A stretch of 45,739 bases of DNA from Takakia lepidozioides (Eukaryota; Streptophyta; Takakiopsida; Takakiales; Takakiaceae), in assembly GCA_030704615.1 (NCBI GenBank), contig JAKLZA010000012.1:1-45739 (forward strand), given 5' to 3'. Positions 32,308 through 42,430 of the stretch are shown here, one piece after another (position 1 is the stretch's first letter; each line of letters begins with the position of its first letter). Position numbers and translations under genes: made by a program. A model generated the notes under the pieces. It was not told where the DNA came from. It saw only the letters and a list, made by a program, of their open reading frames with translations, and made no database searches.

Positions 32308-34266
32308 ACAAGCTGAGTACTGTACACTTATGCTTTTATCACTAATGTTAGAATAACTCTTGGTTGTTATTTTGCCAATTCATGCTCAAGTTTCTGATGC
32401 AATTTAACTCCTCTATGCATGATATATAGGACATACATCTGGTATACGTCTAGTGCTGAATTATGAGACAGAAGTATAGTAAGATCTTGAGCATTGTGGG
32501 TGGCAATGCAGGGCATGTGATTAGCAGACCGCCCCTATGAGGACTTTACCACTCGCTGCTGTCATTGTGGGGACAGGTCTCGTCTCTTCATCAGTACTTG
32601 TTCATTTATGACATGGCCACTTTGGGAGGCAGGCACCAAGCAAAGGCTAGTCTTTCATCGATGGGGTAGAGGTTGGTGCCACGATATGTCAATGTTGAGC
32701 AGTTTAGAACTGGCAGAGGATGTGTTAGTTGTTACCATTAGGTGCCCAGCCAAGTCATGTGATGAGGATTTGCCCTTGTGGTTTCTCGAGTAGCTCACAA
32801 TGGACACATGACATGGATTGAGGGCATGCACATTACTGTTCTTTGTTCATCTTCTGCTGATAGGTATGCTGTACATGTTTGAGTAAGGCAGCAATATCAT
32901 GACAGTGGTTTTTGAAAACAATGCACTCTATTTTGCTATCTGTTTCTGATAGGAATTGCTAGAATACCTTCGTGCAGGCAGTCTACTGTCATTCATTCTA
33001 TGTGAGAAAGATGGCTTTGAAAGGCCCATTGCTTTTCCTGCCTGTGCTACAATTCTCCAACATGCGTGGGTTTAACAGAGTCTGCGCCTGAAATTTGACT
33101 AACTGGTGGATGGTATGGCTACATCCGGTTGCGTACCTCTATCCTCCTTTGCTTGACTCTGATAGTTCATTTACAAAACTGCAATCGGACACCAACAATA
33201 CAAGTCTCCATCTCTCGATGGTAATTAGTCTAGCTCCTTGGTGAAGATCCCTGGTATGGCGGACCGAAGCCTGGCCAACAGACAACATTCCCATCATTCC
33301 CCTCTCTACAGGAGACAAGCTGGTTCTGTACCCCAAGTCAGGACACTAATCAACTCACTAAACAGAATATACCTCAGTAATGGCAGCTCTAAGCAATCTA
33401 CCTTCGCTCAATTGAGCACATAAATGTGATTTGTAGTGCTGCCTGCCTAATTCTTTAGAGAGTTTGATAGTATCTCTCAACTTCATCCAAGCCCAAAAAT
33501 TACTTGTGTGTATGATTTAATGCATGCAGTTCAATATGCAAGGATGGCTTAACTTTGAAGAGGGAATCAAGACAGTATGATAGCAGGTCTGCTGCTGTTC
33601 CACTTGATTGTCCCACTGTGTTTGGAAGGCTGTTAGCAACTCAGACTAGAATGGCGCCCGGCTTCAGCGTGTTGAGGATCATGTGCCTTATTTTTACAGC
33701 TATGATCTTCTCCACTTTCTTATCCAAAACGAGGGTGTGGAACTTTGAAAGAACCAGGAAGTATGACAAGTTGTAGGGTTTATGATGAGGTTTTGCCATA
33801 TCTTCGTAGCCAGGCACCTTTGCCAACCAGTTGGTATGAGAAGGGGGAGGACAACAGATTGTGTGATCAGAGAGGAAGGCAAACACACTCCAAATAACAA
33901 GAAACCAATCACAGAAAGAAAACCAGACACATTAAATTGAAATTCCCCGCCTTGTGAAGTGATACACCACAGCACTAGTGCGGGAATTCTAGTCACCAGG
34001 CACATTCAATTGAACAGTAACAAATTTGGCCACAGCCACAGCCTCTTCAGCCATAGCTTGCAAGATAGATTATAGATTATGAATTATAATTGCGGCCAAA
34101 TAACAAAGCTACATACATACAAATTCCGAAAACAATCTCTCAGCTCACAAGCAACTTGTAATTCACATTGCTACATATTTGAGTTACATAACCCAAGGGA
34201 GAATTGGACCCCATCCCGATAAGGGAAGTTGCCCGTCAACCATGGATTGGCCTGCAACATGCCATC
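32308..34266. other. Region between the convergent genes, no gene recognised
   Basis: Only short frames occur. One (33555-33776, plus, 73 codons) has a hydrophobic stretch that could be a membrane segment (LRIMCLIFTAMIFSTFL), but it has no supporting homology that I know. The stretch next to 34267 probably includes the 3' untranslated part of the minus-strand gene. Confidence 0.4.
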
Positions 34267-36236
34267 TTAGCGATCTTCCATTGCTGCCAGAGCTTCATTG
34301 ATGCCTCCCAATGCATCCGCAGACAAGGTGAAGACTGCATCCTTGCCTTTGACTCGATATGTCGCTGGAGGCATAGCAAATTTGATAGCCCTCACCAAAT
34401 GCGAATACAGAAATGCCAAAGGCTGGTCAGATAGGAACTTGTAAGCCTTATCTCTTCTTCCACACAACTGGTAATATCTCCCTGCAACCACATGCTCGCC
34501 AGGGTCAAAAGTACTTCCCCACCCATCTGTGAATGTCTCCATAACAACGTGAACCGGCCTTTCACAACAGAGCAAGTAGAAGTCCACCCCTTCTGAGTTT
34601 CCAGCTTCAGCATTGCAGGCAAAATTGTCCCCTGCATCCAAGCAGGAGGCCAAGTCCTCCCCATCTCCCCCAAACTCTTGTTCTTCATCCCCTTCTTCTT
34701 CAATCTGCCTCCGGACAGCAGTTGTATTTGTAGGTTGCAGGGTTTGCAACTTCCATTTTTGTGCATGAGCAATACTGATGCAGTTGTCCCAATCAAGATC
34801 CAAACAATGCGGACAAAAACATGCTAAGTCTCGAACCATGAGTTTGGTTGGGTCTGACTTGTTCCTCCCAAGAATGGAATGTAAAGACCGAGTTCCAGGT
34901 ACGGTCTTGCAATCCCACTCTTGTGTACGGTCAACATCTTCTGTACCAACAAGCCAAAAATGTCTTTTCACTGCTGTTCTAATCTTAGAGTACGAAGAAG
35001 GAGGTCGGGTGGACAGGTTCTTGCGCAAAAAAGCTACTGCCTCAGCAGCATTTTGCAGCTTCACACCATTTGAGTTTAACTGCTCTGCTCGTAAAGCCCT
35101 CTTGATCACAGCACCAGCCCCATCGTGCTCACCTTTCCCGTGCCCTGATCCAAAAAAGTTCCACCACATTGTGCAACCCCCTGTGATGTGGGGGTACCTA
35201 CTAACAAAAATACCAAGGACGAGCACCTTTAAACTGAGCAGCACAACCGTCACTCCATACCCAATGCGATTTAGGTCTGAACCCTGCTTCAGCAAGGTAA
35301 TTCCAATGAAACCGAAAGCAATGTTGTACGAACAGCGTGTCATGCTTGTTGTCATCAGAAATGTAAAAGTGCATTTCTTTCAAAACCTTGGAATCGGGAT
35401 CATTCACATCAGGGTGTGGATTCCACCGGTAGGTAATGTGCACCAATATAGTGATCTGGAAACTGTGCCAGTGCATCTCTTGCACTTCATTCTGAATTGT
35501 AAAAGTGTAGTTTTCAGCAAGTCAACAACAACAATATTGTATTCTCTGGCAAAGATTTCAAACTGGCTTTAAACTGAGCATCTTGCCATCGGGCTACAAA
35601 GTTATGACGAACAAAAGCCTGTAGCTTGGGTTTGAAGTATGACAAGAATTCAACAGAGGAAGTCGTTTGGTATTGGAGTTTCAGTCTCATTCTAGGGGCT
35701 CCATCTTTCTCCCCAACATTCTCTTTTGCATAGCATCTCCACTGCACTGTCAAATCACAACCATTTGCCTCCATGGGACAAATAGATAACTTACTTGAGC
35801 CACACCTCAAGCACTCTCTCATGAGATAGTCTCGCCGATGCCATTCATCCAATTCCCCTTTGGGACAAACAATTTCTTGCCAAAGCCAAGTCACTTCTTT
35901 GTAGGGGTGCTTGTTCGCTTGACAACCAGCTTCACCATCTAATACTGGTCCACGTCGACAAATATTACAGTCACAAGTACGTGATGATGGAGAGTGGACA
36001 CCCCTCTCGGCAGTCCGCATGTTGTTGAACCCATCCTTCAACTCCGCCATCTCCACATGATATTTGCAGCAACAAACATTACGATACTTCAGGCGTTTGA
36101 CAAAGAATGGCCTCAACAACTCAAACAATCGTTGACCCACTTTGACATTGGGATGGGCTGATTTGAAGCGAAGAAAGAAAGCAGTCTGCATTGCCACCAC
36201 AACATGCACAAAGAGAATCCCATTTAGTGCATGCAC
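34267..36236 (-). pseudogene. Transposase-like protein (RNase H-fold type), two frameshifts
   Basis: Three frames follow one another on the minus strand: 36236-35514, 35485-35201 and about 35220-34267. They join by single-base indels: 'gacttgctgaaaac' lacks a T expected for VDFAENYTF near 35522, and a T run near 35200 has one extra base. Motifs in order are VCCCKYHVEM, CDCNICRRG, LLVDFAENYTF (after the shift), ISDDNKHD, WSDGCAAQFK, GSGHGKGEHDGAGAVIKR and CFCPHC. This pattern belongs to a family scattered in plants and invertebrates that I know mostly as multi-copy, unannotated proteins. The D of DFAENY, the D of WSDGC and the acidic HGKGEHD suggest a DDE-type active site. A splice acceptor (ATGCAG|ACTGC, exon from 36185) points to an upstream exon. 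Confidence 0.6.
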
Positions 36237-36259
36237 TAAGAATACCTACTACTAGACCT

Positions 36260-36715
36260 AGACCAGTCCTAGACCTAGTCTTAGTCATAGTCCTTTCTCA
36301 TCACATGTCAAATTGTACAAGTACTAATCAGTCCTAGTAGTCCTAGACCTAGTCCTTCCTAGTCACAGATGAAGTAGTACATGTACTAATCAGTCCGAGT
36401 GTGAGTCCTTTCTAGTCACATATCAAGGAATGCATGTACTAACTAGTCCTAGTCCTAGTCCTAGTCACATACCAATGAATGCATGTCCTAATCAGTCCTA
36501 GTCCTACTTCTTTCTAGTCACATATCAAGGAATGCATGTCCAAATCGGTCCTAGTCCTAGTCATTGTCCTTTTCTAGTCACATTTCAAGGAGTGCATGTA
36601 CTAATGGAGTACATGTACATCGACTTCTAGTCCCTCCAAATCAAATTACATGGAGTGCATGCTATTTTGTCCTATCTAGTCATAATATAAGGAGTGCATG
36701 CTAGTGAGTTGTACT
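36260..36715. repeat. Tandem repeat of 50-60 bp, 'tagtcctagtcc...ggaatgcatgtacta'
   Basis: Seven or eight degenerate copies, each with a 'cagtcctagtcctagtcctttctagtcacat' half and an 'atcaagga.tgcatgt.ctaat' half. Unit length varies with the number of 'tagtcc' hexamers. The array lies just upstream of the first exon of the transposase-like gene, between it and the candidate exon at 37026-37088, so it is probably intronic. Confidence 0.8.
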
Positions 36716-37025
36716 TCTAGTCCATCCCAGGCCTGTTTACAATGAGTACCAGTCCATGAACAAGAGGGACATCTTCAAGACACTCCAATTCAGGACATGA
36801 GCTGGGCATAGTATCCACAATTGAGTACAGTAATCTCAGTCCACTGGTAGGTTTACAGGTGACGATGTACCTTGTCTAGGGAAAATGTACGAGGCAACCC
36901 AAACAACACAATGGCAGTTGACAAACTCCAACATAGTCCAATACAGTTATGTACAGTAGTAAGTGTAGAAGGATTGTAAAGTACTGAGAGCCCACACAAA
37001 CACTGTAAAGAGAGGGTTCGCTTAC

Positions 37026-37088
37026 CTGAGTCTCAAGAAGATAGTGAGCAGGTTGTGTATCATAGACTTTCCTCGATACGCGCTGCCT
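37026..37088 (-). other. Candidate upstream exon of the transposase-like gene, cut by element C
   Basis: On the minus strand the sequence is open ('GKVYDTQPAHYLLETQ' in one frame) and ends at a good donor, CTCAG|GTAAGC (37026/37025). The acceptor at 36186 would give an 840-bp intron containing the tandem repeat. The upstream limit is the LTR of element C at 37089, so the insertion would have separated this exon from its promoter. Confidence 0.4.
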
Positions 37089-38212
37089 TGTCGCGCGGCT
37101 TTTACTCACCCATCCCTTCGCTATCCGAGGCGGAAACTCCAAGATAGAAGAGTTGGAAATCTCTAAGTACTCAGCCCGCGCAGAACAATCAGTCATGACC
37201 TACAGCTAGTGTATCATGGGGGTGTTTCCTATTTGTTTCCTTTTCCGCATTCATCTTAGCTACCTTACCATTGATAATTAAGTATCAGTTTGCTTCATCA
37301 ATTTATCGGTTTCCTTCACTCCTCCATTCAATCCACAGCTTCACTCAGATCTCTCTACACAGTGTGATTGTATCGTATAAGTATCAGATTATGATTTATC
37401 AGGTATCAGGCCGAAGCCATTATGTCTCTAATCTTCTTTCCTATATCACTACAGCTTTGCATATAACAAGCATCTACTAATCCTCTTTTCTCCTTCATCG
37501 TGCTCTCCGATCTCCGCTCCCGCCTGACTCCGAAGTCCTCCCCGAATAATCATAATCCTTCTTCATTCCCCGTTTCTCCCTTTATCCTCCTATCCGCGGT
37601 TCTAACCGTTTCCCTCTCTAACCGTCGTATGTGAATAACATGTTCCCTTCACAGGTGTTGTTCCCCACAGTCGTTCCCTGTCCTACTCTTCGTTCCCTAT
37701 TATCGTGACAGCTGTGTCAAGCGGTGACTGGCTGTGTTTGCTGTGTCGGCTGTGCCGGGCTGTGACTGGCTGTGTGGGCTGTGTCTGCTGTGACACTGTG
37801 ACGGCTGTGTGGGCTGTGTGGGCTGTGACGACTGTGACGGCTGTGTGGGCTGTGACGGCTGTGTGGGCTGTGTGGCTGTGACGACTGTGACGGCTTGTGT
37901 CGGCTGTGTCGGCTGTGTGGGCTGTGTGGGCTGTGACGACTGTGACGGGCTGTGTGGGCTGTGTGGGCTGTGACGACTGTGACGGCTGTGTGGGCTGTGT
38001 GGGCTGTGACGGCTGTGTGGGCTGTGACGACTGTGACGGGCTGTGTTGGCTGTGTGGGCTGTGACTGCTGTGTCGGCTGTGTGGGCTATGTAACCCCCTC
38101 TACAGTGCGCTGCTGTCACCCCTAAGGTTCCTGTTTGTCTCAGTCTGTGCAAAAATTAAGGGTACCCTACAGATCCCGTATAAGTGTCTAAGTCCCCTAC
38201 AGTCCTCTAACA
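37089..38212 (-). repeat. Element C 3' LTR
   Basis: 1,124 bp, TGTTAGAGG...GCGCGACA on the minus strand. It is longer than B's LTRs because the minisatellite (37700-38095) is expanded, and the C tract is nearly absent ('aaccccctct'). It carries the same LTR-internal leader ATG (37196). Confidence 0.93.
37700..38095. repeat. Expanded GGCTGTG minisatellite in the element C LTR
   Basis: About 400 bp of units mixing 'ggctgtgtg', 'ggctgtgacgactgtgac' and close variants, with higher-order repeats of about 60 bp. Same motif family as in the LTRs of A and B but longer. Confidence 0.9.
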
Positions 38213-38230
38213 TTACCCCTTCCCCCTCAA
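38213..38230 (-). promoter_or_regulatory. Element C polypurine tract
   Basis: The minus strand reads TTGAGGGGGAAGGGGTAA directly before the LTR. The third ORF stop (38250) is about 20 bp upstream of it. Confidence 0.85.
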
Positions 38231-38249
38231 AAAGCCGTGTCCTCACGGT

Positions 38250-41200
38250 TTACTGTTTCCGAGTAGCAACCCTTTGTGAGTGAGCACCTTGTTGACGTTG
38301 AGAGTTTCGTGGCGGGCTGTGTGTACGAGCCCGAGGTCTGTCTCTGGTTGATGGAGATGGTTGATCACTACCTGGATAAGTGAGGCCTTCTGGAGGCTGA
38401 TATCGAGGTAATCTTTCCGGCATAGGAGATCCCCTTTGTTTCTTCTCTTCCATCTGAATTGCATAGTCTTCTCCCATGTCAAAAGAATTCTGTGAAGAAA
38501 CAGTTGTATCAGAATCCTCATCGCCTCTCAGGTGTTTTAATTTTCGAACTTTTTGTGGAATCATCTGGGGCATACAATGCTGTCCTACCATGTCTGGAAG
38601 TTTGCATTTTACAACCTGGTGTAACCGTTGAACAGCAAAATTGGTGTAGACACTGAGCTCCTTGTCTGTCCAGATGAGTGGGGTACCAATTACTGGTGCA
38701 GCGTGCAAGTATTTCCATGCGATATGTCCCTTATAGAAAATGTCATCAAGTCCGAATTTCTGTGTTGACAAATTGTTGCAGGCTGCTTGAAACCATGAAC
38801 GAATTTGAGAATCCTTCTGTATCATAACTTTTGGGTCATATAGGTACATATGAGGTGGCACCGAAGGTAATACCCAATGATCTCCACTGGAGTAACTTTG
38901 AAAGCGTGCTTGCATCTTTTGTTGCTCAATGTGGTAACGTATCAGAAAACAAGCAGCGTAGTATAGCCCGCACCCCATGACAATACTTGCTATCTCCTTG
39001 GTCTTGGTATAAATGAGTCCATGTACAACCTGGAAAGCAACCAATTCCCTCAACATGGTACCTGCCTCGTGCCAGTATTGTGCAAAGTGATGATCTTCAA
39101 TATGTCGATTGTTTGGAAGAACTTTAGTCCTGGTTGCCACTGGCAGCCAAATACGCATGATTTGGTAGTAATGTGCGAATGACTGCGGAGGACTAAATTC
39201 TTTCCAAGCCAAATCCAACATGATGGGAATTTGGTTGAAGGGCATAATCATAGCCCTACTGTACTCCCTGGCAGCTGGAGTTTTAGGTGGGTTAAAAGCT
39301 GCATTGCCCCATACCTCCGGCTGTGGTGGCTGTGGTGTGGTTGTAGTAACCACAGGTTCAGCTACTGGTACACTGACCTGTTGTGGTGGTGGTGGTACTG
39401 GTTCCTGTACCATTGGCATCTCCTGCACCTCCTGTGAAGACTGAAAAGCCAGAGTTCTGGCTTGCAAATAAGAAGCCATTAGCTGTTCCTGAGGGATATA
39501 GACTCTTTGGTCGATGTTTGAAGTGAGGTCTTCCACTTGAGTCTGGAGTCCGTCTACATCCTCTTGTAACTCTGCTATCCTACTATAGACATTGTCTATA
39601 GTAGTTGTGGCAATGTTCTGCACCTGCAGTCTGAGCTCATTCATCTCGCTTTGGGTGAGCTTCCGTGGGCTTTTGCCCTCTACTGGCCCTTGTGCTAACC
39701 AGACCTGCATAAGGCTGTTATCCACCAAGCTGCTTGTGGTTCCCCTGAGAGTTTGCTCCTCTCTTAGCTTGTACAATTCCAACTGCTGTTGTAAAGCCTC
39801 CATGCGCTTCGCCTGTGGCTCAACCAATTGCGCATAGGCAGCAAGTAGATTATTGGCTTCCTTCGAAGCCTTGTTACTGACCGCGATTTCATTTCTATTG
39901 GCCACGATGGTTTGTTGCAACTCCACGATGTATTTCTCTTGCTCAGCTTCCATCTGCCTGTATTGCTTGAAAGTATCTTCATTGCGACAGATTGTATTCT
40001 TCATATCGACAATGAGCTTCATGTGCTCCACATTCTCTTCTTCTGCCTTCGTACATTTTTCCGCTTGACTGTTTATTTCTTTTGTTGATTGGTCAAGCAT
40101 AGTTGTAAATGTAGCGCATTGTATCGCCATCCTGTTATGCACTGTCTGCAACTCCGTATGTAGTGCATTCAGTTCTTGCAACTTGCTTTCATGCTGCACC
40201 TGCATTTGGTATAGCTGTTGCTTATGTGCTTCGTGCAACTGGTCTTGCGCGAGGCCTGCCTCAATCAATTGTTGCTTGGCCAATTGCAAAGCCATTTCTG
40301 TATTGGCCAAGTCCTGCTTCATCTTGAGAGTGACCTCTTCATCGACCTTGTTTGCACACTCAGTGGCAAGTCGAGCCTCAAACTCCTTCCTGAGTTCTTC
40401 TTTCAAGGCTGTCAATTGGGTAATTGGAACATGGGTTTTGACATAAGTCCCCAACAAATTAAGTGTCCTGCCTATGGAACTCATCAGCATTGCCTGTTGA
40501 GGGTCATCATGGTGAGGTTGCTGCTGTTCCTCCCGATCTTCAACAGTATGATGTCTCACTAACCATTCAGACCATTGTCCCACCGGATTTTCTTCCTGAA
40601 CTACTTCATTTATGACCGGTGCTACAGTGTCATGGCCTTCCGCCTGTGGTACCTCCGACACAGGTGTGTGCATTATATGTACCTCAGGATTTCTCTTGGG
40701 CAACTGTTGCACCTCTGGGATTTCTGTCTCCTTGACCAGACCAGAATATTCATAGAGAAGGTCCCCTTTCTCTATTTCTGCCACTATCTGTTCTGTAGTT
40801 GGAATATCTATCCCTTCACTTTCCAAATCAATTATTTCGGGTTGAGCTGCATGGATAACTTGTGACCTTGTGACAAGTCGTTCAAGTGGCTGTGTTGGTT
40901 GTGATGCAGAAGTAACTTCTTCCTCCCTCTCTGAAGGTCCTGCTTCCAGTAATAACATTCTTTTGTGCTGCTGTGCCCCTTCCTGGTCATGAGCTTGGGA
41001 AACATTATCATGCGGAATCCGTGAAGCCAGTGGATCCGCCACTACAGTCTTTCCCCTTCTCTGCCTCTTAGTCTCGGGTTGTGCTGCTAGTCCACCCTCA
41101 CTGTGTGAAGAGCCTTGCTCTTCCATTGCAGTTGTTTCTGGCTCAAACACTCCCATTTCCTTCCTTTCTTGTGCATTAAGTATGCCAGAATAAGGATTAT

Positions 41201-42430
41201 TTGAGCAATGATTGGGCCAGACACTATGATAGGAGATTTTGCGGTAGTACCTTGTAATCTTTTCATCTCCTCTACCAGTGCGTTGTACATTATGTCCGCC
41301 CATTGTACCTCTTGTCCCTTCAAGCCTTTGAGGATTTCCTCTGTGAAGGATCTGCTCAAATATTGTTGGTTCTGTTTCAGGGCAATCAGAACGTTCAATA
41401 CTTGGCCTATGTCTTTTAACCCTGGGTACACAGCTTTGGTACAAGCATAACCCTGAGTTTTAAAGAAACTCCCTTCTTGGAATAAATCCCCTATTTGCAG
41501 TCTTTCCCTGTGTTCCTCCACATACACATGACCTGCTGGCAATCGAAACAATTGCTGGAGGTATAGGGGAGTAATCATTAATTCAACTCCCTTCACCGTT
41601 GTTGTTCCTGTCTTTGGCTCAAAGTTCTGCAAAAATTGTAACATGTACTGTCTATGGTGTAGTGTCCAATCCATGCTTTGCAATCCTTCCAATCTCAGCT
41701 CCTTCAGTATCTTTATCGCCTGTGGGGTAGCCATCGTTTGTTTCTGCAGAATTGTGGTGCTCTTCACCCTGATTTCCTCCATTCCTCTCACTCTCTTCAT
41801 CTTAGACTCACAGAACTGCTTTGGCTGTAACAACTGCAGGAATGCCTGTAGTGCACAAAGCAGAAACGTATGGTTGCCGCAGAAAGCTATGGGTAATCTC
41901 TTGTAAGCCTGCGGGGCTTGCAAGCATTGTTCAAGAGAAAAGCTCTGCTCTTTCGTTTCGTGTCTCTGCCATTGCGTAAGTAATATTGCGAGCGTATAGT
42001 CTGTTAGTTCCTCCATAGTTTCCAAGTTATAGCATTTATGGCCTGTCCTGTCGAGACGCCCGTTACTCAGAACGACGCCGCCTCTTGCGCTCAATTTCCC
42101 TCCATTTTCTTGATCATTTCTCTGGTTTTCTATTGGCTGTATCCGCTGTGACTGGATTTTAACTTTTATCTTCTTTAGTGGACTTTCCCTGTTGGATAGT
42201 CCACTAGGATCACACATGCGACATGAATTCAGTTTTTCTGTACTTGCCGTTCGTTCTGTTTCCCTTTTTCCGTATTCATTAATGGGCCCGCCTTTCATCC
42301 CTTTTGACGGCCGTTCTTGTCCTCTTTCTTTTTGACACCTGTCCTTGCACTTCATTCTCTGCTGTGTGTCGCACCCTGACCTCCACGTGTCTATTTTTAA
42401 AGTAATTTCCGTTTCCTCTTCCTCAGCCAT
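38250..42430 (-). pseudogene. Element C third ORF: very long post-pol coiled-coil protein, one frameshift
   Basis: Starts at ATG 42430, overlapping the pol stop as ATGGCTGA. The first frame (42430-41087) and the second (41444-38250) join near 41190, where one base is missing relative to element B; the ancestral product is about 1,400 residues. In order: a basic N-terminus; a segment (about residues 180-400) with 'ITPLYLQQLFRLPAG' and 'SPIIVSGPIIAQII', which recalls plant-mobile-domain-like ORFs of Athila elements; a bipartite basic cluster (KRQRRGK); a long Gln/Glu-rich coiled coil; a Pro-rich hinge; a globular C-terminal region (AREYSRAMIMPFNQIPI onward); and a basic tail (RPRARTHSPPRNSQRQ). 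I see no signal peptide or membrane segment, so it is unlikely to be an envelope protein. The role is unknown. Confidence 0.75.

Noticed and set aside
33555-33776. Small membrane protein gene
   Set aside because: A single hydrophobic stretch in a 73-codon frame without homology or transcript signals is not enough support.
38250-42430. Envelope gene of a plant errantivirus-like element
   Set aside because: The position fits, but I see no signal peptide, no hydrophobic fusion or membrane segment, and a long coiled coil with basic clusters instead.
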